Shown: positions 9,952-16,786 of the stretch, piece by piece
Position numbering within the stretch: the stretch's first letter is position 1
How the letters are laid out: every line of letters begins with the position of its first letter
Assembly: GCA_026125865.1 (NCBI GenBank)
Contig: JAHCKI010000010.1
Span: forward strand, 1 to 19,894
Source of the DNA: Rhodospirillales bacterium
GTDB taxonomy: Bacteria > Pseudomonadota > Alphaproteobacteria > Rhodospirillales > Defluviicoccaceae
Direction of reading: 5' to 3'
DNA: 19,894 bases
The notes under the pieces: generated by a model
The model's input: only the letters and a program-made list of their open reading frames with translations
What the model was told of the DNA's origin: nothing
Database searches by the model: none
Translations under genes and position numbers: made by a program

Positions 9952-10242
9952 ATGACCGATTTTTTTGTCACGAAATTGATCCTGAAGTTGTTCGTGTCCG
10001 ACTTTGGGCCGGTTCCGGAAACCGCGATTTCCGGAATAAAGAAAATCTTGCGTGAAAATATTGGCGAGCAGAATTATGCCTTAGAGGTGATCAACATCAG
10101 CAAGAACCCAGAACTTGCCATCGAAGATCGGGTAATGGCGACACCGACGCTGGTGAAGGCCTCACCCTACCCGCAGGTACGCCTTATCGGCAATTTTTCG
10201 GACGCTGGCTTTGTTCTTAGACAGCTTGGCCTCATCTCCTGA
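9952..10242 (+). CDS. kaiB: KaiB-family circadian clock protein (pair 1)
   Basis: KaiB is a small thioredoxin-like, fold-switching protein that binds the CI ring of KaiC. The 96-aa product has the family scaffold: LILKLFVSDFG at the first strand, LEVINISKNPELAIEDRVMATPTLVKASPYPQVRLIGNFSD in the middle and end. The hallmark MATPTLVK motif with a cis-proline context is intact. The usual LKLYVAG.TP.S start is replaced by LKLFVSDFGPVPET, and the C-terminus is short after LRQLGLIS, so it is more divergent than the second KaiB here. The ATG at 9952 has no strong ribosome-binding site. It lies 34 nt ahead of its kaiC partner. Assignment as a true KaiB rather than a KaiB-like thioredoxin rests on the ATPTL motif and the adjacent kaiC. 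Confidence 0.88.
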   Translation: MTDFFVTKLILKLFVSDFGPVPETAISGIKKILRENIGEQNYALEVINISKNPELAIEDRVMATPTLVKASPYPQVRLIGNFSDAGFVLRQLGLIS

Positions 10243-10276
10243 TCAGATCTGATCGAATTACGCGCATTGGGACATC

Positions 10277-11839
10277 ATGAGAAACAACGTACAGTCACTG
10301 ATCGGGCTTGAACCGGTACCGAAAATCCAAACGGGAATTGAAGGTTTTGAGCACATCACGATGGGAGGGTTGCCGATGGGACGGCCGACCCTCATCAGCG
10401 GAAGTTCAGGATCAGGTAAGACCGTATTCTCGCTGGAGTTGGTTTACCGCAGTGTAACCCAATTCGATCGTCCGGCCGTGTTCGTAACCTTGGAAGAGCC
10501 AGCCGTCGACATTGTTCGCAACGTCAAACGCATGGGTTGGGACATCGATCGCTACCTCAAAGCGGGGACGCTGGTGATTCTGGATTGCTCGCCGGAACCC
10601 GTGGTCCAGGAGCAAGTCGGCGCTTTCGATCTGGAGGGGTTGCTGACTCAAATTCGTTTTGCCGTTGGCGAGTCCGGCGCCAATCTTGTGGTGCTCGATT
10701 CCCTGGGGGCGCTGTTTCAGCAGTACACGGATGCAGCGATTGTCCGGCGAGAGATCTTCCGCATCACTCAGATGTTACGAGCGCTTGGTGTTAGCACGAT
10801 CATAACTGCGGAACGGCTAGCCGAATACGGGCTGGTGTCGCGCCACGGCGTTGAGGAATTCGTCTCCGACAACGTCATCATCCTACGCAACGTTCTGAGA
10901 TCGGAAAAGGCGCGACGGACCATCCAGGTCATGAAGATGCGTGGTGACATGCACTTCAAGGGAGAATACCCGTTCACCATTAGCAGCGGCGGTATCAGTA
11001 TCCTGCCTCTATCGGCTCGAGAATTGACGCAATCGTCGTCCTCGAACCGGCTCAGTACAGGTAACACCACACTGGATGAAATGACCGGCGGCGGCATGTT
11101 CCGGGATTCGGTGTTTCTGGTAAGCGGGCCGACGGGTGGCGGCAAAACCCTTATGGCCGGAACCTTCACGGCGGCAGGATGCAATGCCGGCGAGAGGGTT
11201 CTGATGCTCGCTTACGAGGAATCGCAGCCACAGTTGTTACGCAATGCGGAATCATGGGGGCTCGGCTTCCAACATTGGGAGGCCAATGGCCTTCTACGCG
11301 TCGTATGCCAATACCCGGAAGCCATGGGATTGGAGGATCATCTCCTTAACATTCAGAGGGAAATTGAAGATTTCAAGCCAAACCGCCTCGTCATAGACAG
11401 TGTTTCGGCGATGGAGCGAGTCGCACCGGTTCGCTTTTTCCGCGAGTTCGTGATCGGACTGACCTCCTATGCCAAGGAGAAAGAACTGTGCAGTTTGTTC
11501 ACGAGCACGTCGCCGCGTTTGTCCGGGGGCGATTCCATTACTGAAGCCCACATATCAACCATAACCGACGCTATCATCCTTTTGCGGTATGTTGAGATCG
11601 ATGGTGTCTTGCGACGGGGAATCACCGTCATCAAGATGCGCGGGTCACAGCACGCCAAGGGCATTCGCGAGTTCACCATCGACGGTAGCGGCATGCACAT
11701 CGGCGAACCTTTCCACCACGTGCACAACATCATACTCGGCGTACCGTCGCACGCTTCCTGGGAAGAGGAAGGGCTCGAGAAAGCCTTCGAGAAGTGGCAC
11801 GAAGGGTACGAGACGAATTTGATCGACGACTTTGATTGA
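10277..11839 (+). CDS. kaiC: KaiC-family clock ATPase/autokinase (pair 1, Ser-Thr type)
   Basis: KaiC is a double-domain RecA-like ATPase forming hexamers; CI hydrolyses ATP slowly and CII autophosphorylates. The 520-aa product has both domains. CI (about 1-245) has Walker A GSSGSGKT at 42-49 and the catalytic Glu pair 73-74. CII (about 250-500) has Walker A GPTGGGKT at 284-291 and Glu pair 314-315. The phosphorylation pair is conserved as Ser427-Thr428 in TEAHISTITD, the same dyad as cyanobacterial KaiC. Its last ~40 residues (after NIILGVPSHASW) end in an acidic tail LIDDFD and differ from the KaiA-binding A-loop tail of cyanobacterial KaiC. ATG 10277 has only a weak GGGA upstream. It converges on the second kaiC with a 39-nt gap. 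Confidence 0.93.
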   Translation: MRNNVQSLIGLEPVPKIQTGIEGFEHITMGGLPMGRPTLISGSSGSGKTVFSLELVYRSVTQFDRPAVFVTLEEPAVDIVRNVKRMGWDIDRYLKAGTLVILDCSPEPVVQEQVGAFDLEGLLTQIRFAVGESGANLVVLDSLGALFQQYTDAAIVRREIFRITQMLRALGVSTIITAERLAEYGLVSRHGVEEFVSDNVIILRNVLRSEKARRTIQVMKMRGDMHFKGEYPFTISSGGISILPLSARELTQSSSSNRLSTGNTTLDEMTGGGMFRDSVFLVSGPTGGGKTLMAGTFTAAGCNAGERVLMLAYEESQPQLLRNAESWGLGFQHWEANGLLRVVCQYPEAMGLEDHLLNIQREIEDFKPNRLVIDSVSAMERVAPVRFFREFVIGLTSYAKEKELCSLFTSTSPRLSGGDSITEAHISTITDAIILLRYVEIDGVLRRGITVIKMRGSQHAKGIREFTIDGSGMHIGEPFHHVHNIILGVPSHASWEEEGLEKAFEKWHEGYETNLIDDFD

Positions 11840-11846
11840 GTTGTCA

Positions 11847-11880
11847 GGGCGCCATTCCGTCGCCTTGGATGACGGCGCCT
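11847..11880. terminator. Weak hairpin between convergent kaiC genes
   Basis: GGCGCC (11848-11853) can pair with GGCGCC (11874-11879) around a 20-nt loop, with a short inner GTC/GAC pairing. It lies in the 39 nt between the two kaiC stop codons, where a bidirectional terminator would be expected. No T-run is present on either side, so this is only a candidate. Confidence 0.3.
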
Positions 11881-13408
11881 ACAAAGCCGTCCCTTCCGGA
11901 AACATCTGGTCGAGGCGTTCCATTTCGGATGCCGTGATCTGCATTGGATTGCCCGCCAATATGCCGGCAACGTTGCGGAACGGTGATCCAATATGCATGC
12001 CATTCCCGTCGATTCTGAATTCGCGGATGTCCTTGTCGTGCTCTGATCCCCGCATCTTCAAAACGGTGATTGCGCGCTTCATTTCGCCGTAAAGCTCGAC
12101 ATAGCGCAGCAGAATGATGCTATCCGTGATCGAGGAAATGTGAGCCTCGGTGACGGATGTGCCGCCGGTCAAAGTCGGCGTTGTCGACGTGAACAGGCCG
12201 GTCACCTCTTTGTCCTTGATGAAGGATGTGACGCCGAGAACGAATTCGCGGAAGCCGCGGGTCGTAGACATGCGCTCCATCGCCGACAGGCTGTCGATGG
12301 CAATGCGATGGGGATTGAAGTCCTCGATATGGTTCTTGATGCGCACGAGATGATCTTCGAGGCTGGCGGATTCGGGATACTCGCAAACAACACGAAGCTG
12401 TCCCTCGTGCTCCAACCGATCGAAATCAGTGCCCCAGCCGATGGCATTGCGTCCAAGCTGTTCGCGGCTTTCTTCGTACGCGAGCAGGAGACAGCGTTCA
12501 CCCGCCGCCGCACCGCCATCGACAAAGTGCGTTCCGAGGAGCGTCTTGCCCGTTCCCGTGGCGCCCGAGACGAGGATGATCGAATCACGGAACAAGCCGC
12601 CACCACACATGGCGTCAAGTTGTGAGTTGCCGGAGGTGACGCGAGTATCGCCCGAGCGTTGTTTCAACTCGACGGCTGAAATCGGAATGACGATCAGTCC
12701 CTCGTTCGGCACGATGGTGAAGGGATACTCACCCTTGCGATGGCTTGTACCTCGGAATTTCAGGATCTCGATGGTGCGGCGACGCTTTTCCTCTTCCAGC
12801 ACGTTGCGGAGGATAATGACGGCGTCCGCTACGAATTCCTCGATTCCATGTCTCGCTATTTCCCCGTACTCATCGACACGTTCGGCAGTCAATATGGCGG
12901 TAACGCCCATTTCGCGCAGACCCGTCGCGATGCGGAAAAGCTCGTGCCGGACTCGATGACCATCAAAGAAATGCCCAAAAATGGCGCCTACGGAATCGAG
13001 TACAACGCGCTTGGCGCCGATTTTGCGGATAGCATGCTCGATTCGCGCCAACAACGCTCCGAAGTCATAGTCACCGATTACGGTGATCTCTTCCGCCGGA
13101 TCCGGCGCTGCATCGACGAAAACGATTTTCTTTTTGGCTTCTAACTCACTGAAATTCCACCCAAACGTGCCGACGTTGCGGCGAATATCTCTCGGATGTT
13201 CTTCGAAAGTGACAAATACACCCGCCTCGTCGTGTTTTTGCACGCCCTCGACAAGGAACTGTGACGCGAAAATCGTTTTACCGCTGCCGGCGCTGCCGGA
13301 GACAAGGACGGTGCGGCCCCTTGGTAAACCACCCTCGGAAATGAAATCGAATCCCGGGATCCCTGTTTCGAGTTTTTCAACCACGGCGATAGGCATGGTT
13401 TCCATCAT
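11879..13408 (-). CDS. kaiC: KaiC-family clock ATPase/autokinase (pair 2, Ser-Ser type)
   Basis: This second double-domain KaiC (509 aa) is distinct from the first. CI has Walker A GSAGSGKT at 38-45 and catalytic Glu 69-70; CII has Walker A GATGTGKT at 282-289 and Glu 312-313. The phosphorylation pair is Ser425-Ser426 in TEAHISSITD, a Ser/Ser variant of the Ser-Thr dyad. The C-terminus (FRNVAGILAGNPMQITASEM and on) closely follows the A-loop region of cyanobacterial KaiC, where KaiA binds (ISGSPTRITVDE in Synechococcus, from memory). The ATG overlaps the kaiB stop by 4 nt (ATGA), and an alternative Met follows immediately. It is last in an apparent kaiA-like/kaiB/kaiC operon and converges on the first kaiC. 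Confidence 0.95.
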   Translation of the reverse strand: MMETMPIAVVEKLETGIPGFDFISEGGLPRGRTVLVSGSAGSGKTIFASQFLVEGVQKHDEAGVFVTFEEHPRDIRRNVGTFGWNFSELEAKKKIVFVDAAPDPAEEITVIGDYDFGALLARIEHAIRKIGAKRVVLDSVGAIFGHFFDGHRVRHELFRIATGLREMGVTAILTAERVDEYGEIARHGIEEFVADAVIILRNVLEEEKRRRTIEILKFRGTSHRKGEYPFTIVPNEGLIVIPISAVELKQRSGDTRVTSGNSQLDAMCGGGLFRDSIILVSGATGTGKTLLGTHFVDGGAAAGERCLLLAYEESREQLGRNAIGWGTDFDRLEHEGQLRVVCEYPESASLEDHLVRIKNHIEDFNPHRIAIDSLSAMERMSTTRGFREFVLGVTSFIKDKEVTGLFTSTTPTLTGGTSVTEAHISSITDSIILLRYVELYGEMKRAITVLKMRGSEHDKDIREFRIDGNGMHIGSPFRNVAGILAGNPMQITASEMERLDQMFPEGTAL

Positions 13409-13707
13409 TCGCTCTCTCCCCGCTCTTCGTCATTTGGGATTGAAATATCCAAACCGATCAGGACACGCTCGTGATTCGAGAGATCGCCAACCACCCGCCT
13501 CAATGGGAGTGGCAACTCCCGTACCACCGTCGGTGTCGCCAGGATTTTTTCATTTTCGGCAAGTTGTGGACGTTCGAGTACGTCGATAACTACGAGATGG
13601 TACCTACCCAGGAGATCGCGATCGCAAATTTCGCGAATATGTCTAATCGACTGTTCGCTCCGAGGCGTTCGTCCGGCGACATATAGTTTCAGGACGAACT
13701 CACTCAT
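13405..13707 (-). CDS. kaiB: KaiB circadian clock protein (pair 2)
   Basis: A canonical 100-aa KaiB. It begins SEFVLKLYVAGRTPRSEQSI and continues through VIDVLERPQLAENEKILATPTVVRELP to RRVVGDLSNHERVLIGLDI, very like cyanobacterial KaiB in every block. In known systems KaiB refolds from tetramer to thioredoxin-like monomer, binds KaiC CI and sequesters KaiA. The start overlaps the preceding kaiA-like stop by 8 nt and the stop overlaps kaiC by 4 nt, so the three genes are translationally linked. An AGAGGG stretch lies just before the ATG and AAGGA further up. An acidic tail (PNDEERGESE) follows the fold. It is much closer to canonical KaiB than the pair-1 KaiB. Confidence 0.95.
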   Translation of the reverse strand: MSEFVLKLYVAGRTPRSEQSIRHIREICDRDLLGRYHLVVIDVLERPQLAENEKILATPTVVRELPLPLRRVVGDLSNHERVLIGLDISIPNDEERGESE

Positions 13708-14599
13708 GTCCCTCTATTCCTTTCCTTTGCGCTGGGATTTTCTCGGGTAGTGGGTACCGTGTATGGCGCTCTTTCAACGGACACCCCCCCCATGACAGCG
13801 TTCGATAATAGGATGCCAAAAAACCTAGGACCTGGCACATAACGATGCGACCTTCTTCAACAAAGGGTTTGGCGCGTGCTGGGGAGTGTCGCTGCTGACC
13901 GTCTATGACGGCTTCCTTATGCAGGTCGACAATGTCCCTGGGGCCCGCGCCCAACATGCCTAGTCGATCCGCAAAACTATTGAGTTCATCCACGATATCT
14001 CCGCTCGAAAAATCCAGTGCGCGATTCAGGAAGCCTGTATAGACGTCTCGAAGCTTGTCGTACTCTTCCGGATGACGATCACGAAGAGCTGATATTCCAA
14101 GTTTCCTCTTTGTCATCGTGAGGTCTGACGCGCCGCAAATCGCAGAAACTACTTGAGGTCCTCTCGCTTGTTGACGGTTCAACAACGCGATCGTTTCCCG
14201 ACTTAATGCCAGTTTTCGGGCAATCACATTGCGGACGGCTTTTTGCACCTGGCGTGGATTTTGTTCGTCGGGCAACAGGAAATCCTGGGCGCCGGCCTCT
14301 ACGGTTTGGTAGCCGAACGCCTCGTTGATATCCTGCAACAAAACGATAACGGGAATGGACTTTACGATTTCCGACAGTTTGGAGAATTCGCCCAATTGAT
14401 CAGGCTTTTTGGATGTCATCATCCAAACGACAAGGTCGAACCGGTCCCGTTCCGGGAAAACTGAAGCATCGGCTTGGGGTTCTACTAGACACGCCACACC
14501 ACCGATGTTGCGCTCTTCATCGGTTAACAAAATCTGTAAGTTTTTCGCGTGATGTTCTTCGCCTCCAAGGAGAAGAACTCTGATGACTTGTTTACTCAT
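13700..14599 (-). CDS. KaiA-like protein: pseudo-receiver plus KaiA/RsbU-N-type helical domain
   Basis: The 299-aa protein has two parts. Residues 5-132 have receiver-domain secondary structure (RVLLLG, FDLVVWMM, PVIVLLQ, GAQDFLLP), but every active-site residue is replaced: the acidic pair is Gly12-Gly13, the phospho-Asp position is Met60, the Thr/Ser position Leu88 and the Lys position Pro110. Residues about 170-270 are helical (YDKLRDVYTGFLNRALDF, IVDELNSFADRLGM, DIVDLHKEAV, VLGFLASYYRTL) and resemble the KaiA C-terminal four-helix domain, including the IVDLHKEA block beside KaiA's VVEIHMEL (from memory); RsbU N-terminal domains share this fold. Synechococcus KaiA has the same order of domains and a similar length (284 aa). 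It is first in the operon with kaiB and kaiC. The clock role is inferred; an RsbU-like adaptor is the alternative. Confidence 0.75.
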   Translation of the reverse strand: MSKQVIRVLLLGGEEHHAKNLQILLTDEERNIGGVACLVEPQADASVFPERDRFDLVVWMMTSKKPDQLGEFSKLSEIVKSIPVIVLLQDINEAFGYQTVEAGAQDFLLPDEQNPRQVQKAVRNVIARKLALSRETIALLNRQQARGPQVVSAICGASDLTMTKRKLGISALRDRHPEEYDKLRDVYTGFLNRALDFSSGDIVDELNSFADRLGMLGAGPRDIVDLHKEAVIDGQQRHSPARAKPFVEEGRIVMCQVLGFLASYYRTLSWGGCPLKERHTRYPLPEKIPAQRKGIEGHE

Positions 14600-14707
14600 T
14601 AAGCTAGAAAAGTTGATTTTCCAATCTGAGTTGGTTCCTCTAGCATGTTTCCCTACACAAGGGAAGCCTGCGCAAGCCAGGCAATATCGTTTCGCGACTT
14701 AGTCTAT

Positions 14708-14740
14708 TTTCACGTGTGGGGAGAGGATACTGCCGTGAAA
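14708..14740. promoter_or_regulatory. Inverted repeat in the divergent kaiA-like / response-regulator spacer
   Basis: The ~208-nt spacer between the divergent kaiA-like gene and the response regulator holds TTTCACG (14708-14714) and CGTGAAA (14734-14740), a 7-bp inverted repeat with a 19-nt gap. The left arm runs into CACGTG (14711-14716). The placement suits a shared operator, but no protein can be named and no clear -10/-35 pair was found. Confidence 0.25.
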
Positions 14741-14807
14741 GGATCCCCTTGATTTATGGGTGTCATGCGTAAACTCTATGTCCGGGTTCTCCAACGAAGG
14801 CCACAAC

Positions 14808-15203
14808 ATGGGTCCGAAACGGATACTGATCGTTGATGACGAGGCGAAGTTCGCCGCATTCGTCGGCCGCGTTGCTGCGCCGCTCGGCTATGATGTCACG
14901 ATCACAACACAGGGCCGCGAGTTTCAAGAGGCATATAGCCGCTTGGCGCCGGAGCTTGTCGTTATCGACATGGTGATGCCGGAGATAGACGGCAACGAAC
15001 TCATCATCTGGCTGGCTGAGCAGGGATATGACGGGGATCTCCTCATTATCACCGGCTTCAGTCCTCACTACGCGGTGAACGCTCGCCTTCTCGCGGAATA
15101 CAAGGGCCTACGGTCGGTGAAGACCCTGAGCAAACCGGTGAGTGTCAAGCGCCTGCGCGCGGTACTTGACGGGACTTTGCGGGAAGGAGACGACGATCAG
15201 TGA
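14808..15203 (+). CDS. Single-domain response regulator (receiver only)
   Basis: The 131-aa product is a stand-alone CheY-like receiver domain. The acidic pair is Asp10-Asp11 (ILIVDDE), the phospho-acceptor Asp54 (LVVIDMVMPEIDG), the switch Thr is in LLIITGF, and the Lys is in TLSKP, so it should be phosphorylatable. No output domain follows, so it must act by protein contact, like CheY, DivK or Spo0F. ATG 14808 is preferred over GTG 14760 because GAAGG lies 7 nt upstream and the family fold starts at once. Its stop overlaps the histidine kinase GTG start by 4 nt (GTGA), which points to a cognate pair. It is divergent from the kaiA-like gene. Confidence 0.92.
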   Translation: MGPKRILIVDDEAKFAAFVGRVAAPLGYDVTITTQGREFQEAYSRLAPELVVIDMVMPEIDGNELIIWLAEQGYDGDLLIITGFSPHYAVNARLLAEYKGLRSVKTLSKPVSVKRLRAVLDGTLREGDDDQ

Positions 15204-16786
15204 AGGTGTCACCACGCCGTGACTGGGGCATGCTTTTCGCTCTATTCCTGGTGTTGACCGTCGTTGCCGTGACCCTCGGCGGTGTTGCCATCTGGACACT
15301 TTACTCAGCGGGCTTGGAACACGAGAAGAAAAGCCTCGCGGCCGTCGTAAAAATAGAAGTCGATCGTATCGAAGCGGCGATTCGTTCCGAACAAACGCCA
15401 ATTGACGATTTGAAGTTGATTCCCCCGCTTGGGGAGAGCGGTGAACTCTTTGTATTCCGACAAGACGTCGAAGGGCCAGAGGTCATCAGGCACTGGGCGA
15501 ATCACGTCACCAGTCTATCAAGCGCAGATCGCGAAGCCATCGTAAATTCCGATATGTTCCGATTGGCGTTGAGCGGCCAATCCGGAATCCACGAAGGGCG
15601 GGATTTTCGTGGAAACGAAGTTGTGGCGGCCTATGCGCCGGTTGCCGGTCTCGGTATGGGTGTCGTCGGGAAAATCGATATCTCCGAGTTTCGGGCGCCG
15701 TTCTTCACTGCCGCGCAAGGCGTTGCGGGCGTCTCCATTGTACTCATTGCGCTTGGAACGGTTGTATTTCTGTATCTGAGTGACTCGATTTTGCAGCGCA
15801 TTCGTGCCGGCGAAGCGCGGTTTCGAGAACTGTTCGAGCATTTGAACAGTGGTGTGGCTATCTATCTTTATTCTGACCAGGATGGAAAACTGACCGTCAA
15901 GGACCTCAACCGTGCGGCGGAACAAATATTGAACGTTGATAGGAGTGCGGTCGTTGGCTTGTCAGTCGCGGAGGCTTTCCCCGGTCTGAAAGCAGCGGGC
16001 TTAACAGATGTTCTCTACCGCGTGGCAAAGAGCGGCGAAGTAGAACAGTTCCCGGAATGGTTCTACCATGACGAGCGCGGTTCAGGCTGGCGAAAGAGTT
16101 ACGTCTTCCGATTGCCGAGCGGCGAGGTTGTCTCGCTATTTGACGATATCACCAAAAAAAAGAAGAACGAAGAAGAACTGCGTGAAAGCGAGGCGCGCTG
16201 GCGGAGCATATTCGATCTGCAATCCGTCGCCACGATCATCGTGGATCGCGAAAAGAAGATTCGCTTTCTGAATCGGGCAGCGGAGGCGTTGTTCGGCTAT
16301 CCGAACGAAAAATTGGTCGGCGTTCCGTTCGGCTACCCGGTACTTGGTGGCGATGTTGCACAAATTGACATCGTCCGTCCCACCGGTTCAGTTGTCTATG
16401 CCGAGATGGAAACCATCCCCATGCAGTGGGGCGGGGAGGAACATCATCTATTGTTCCTTCGCGACGTATCGGCGCACCGTAGGGCGGAAGGCGACCTCCG
16501 CAAGCTGTTCCAGGCCATTGAGCAAAGCCCCGCCGCGGTCGTGATCACGAACATCGAAGGCAATATCGAATACGTCAACCCAAAGTTTACTGAAGTCAGT
16601 GGCTATGCCTATCCCGAAGTCGTTGGGAAGAATCCAAGAATTCTCAAATCCGGTCTTACGCCACCGGAGGTATACGAAGACCTTTGGAAAACGATAACCA
16701 GGGGTGATGTATGGGTGGGTGAATTCCAAAACAAAAGAAAATCGGGAGAGTTTTGTTGGGAGTTGGCGTCGATCGCTCCATCGTAA
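15200..16786 (+). CDS. Sensor part of a Cache/PAS hybrid histidine kinase (split by frameshift)
   Basis: This 528-aa frame encodes the sensory half of a membrane histidine kinase. A transmembrane helix (about 10-34) precedes a periplasmic Cache-like domain (about 35-170) with the GRDFRGNEVVAAYAPVAGLGMGVVGKID signature in its distal part. A second transmembrane helix (about 174-195) and three PAS domains follow (about 205-320, 335-435 and 440-528). The third PAS stops abruptly at WELASIAPS, where the family would continue into a PAC motif and kinase core. That continuation is present in another frame directly downstream, so one base appears to be missing near 16778-16780. The GTG start overlaps the response regulator. 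As sequenced it has no kinase domain; with the base restored it would be one protein with the next entry. Confidence 0.85.
   Translation: MKVSPRRDWGMLFALFLVLTVVAVTLGGVAIWTLYSAGLEHEKKSLAAVVKIEVDRIEAAIRSEQTPIDDLKLIPPLGESGELFVFRQDVEGPEVIRHWANHVTSLSSADREAIVNSDMFRLALSGQSGIHEGRDFRGNEVVAAYAPVAGLGMGVVGKIDISEFRAPFFTAAQGVAGVSIVLIALGTVVFLYLSDSILQRIRAGEARFRELFEHLNSGVAIYLYSDQDGKLTVKDLNRAAEQILNVDRSAVVGLSVAEAFPGLKAAGLTDVLYRVAKSGEVEQFPEWFYHDERGSGWRKSYVFRLPSGEVVSLFDDITKKKKNEEELRESEARWRSIFDLQSVATIIVDREKKIRFLNRAAEALFGYPNEKLVGVPFGYPVLGGDVAQIDIVRPTGSVVYAEMETIPMQWGGEEHHLLFLRDVSAHRRAEGDLRKLFQAIEQSPAAVVITNIEGNIEYVNPKFTEVSGYAYPEVVGKNPRILKSGLTPPEVYEDLWKTITRGDVWVGEFQNKRKSGEFCWELASIAPS

Noticed and set aside
14760..14807. 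Extended N-terminus of the response regulator from GTG 14760
   Set aside because: The extra 16 residues are outside the receiver fold and GTG 14760 lacks a good ribosome-binding site, while ATG 14808 has GAAGG at proper spacing.
16154..16161. Run of eight A's in the kinase gene as a frameshift site
   Set aside because: The PAS reading frame is continuous on both sides of the run (ITKKKKNEEELRE), so no shift is needed here. The real break is at about 16779.
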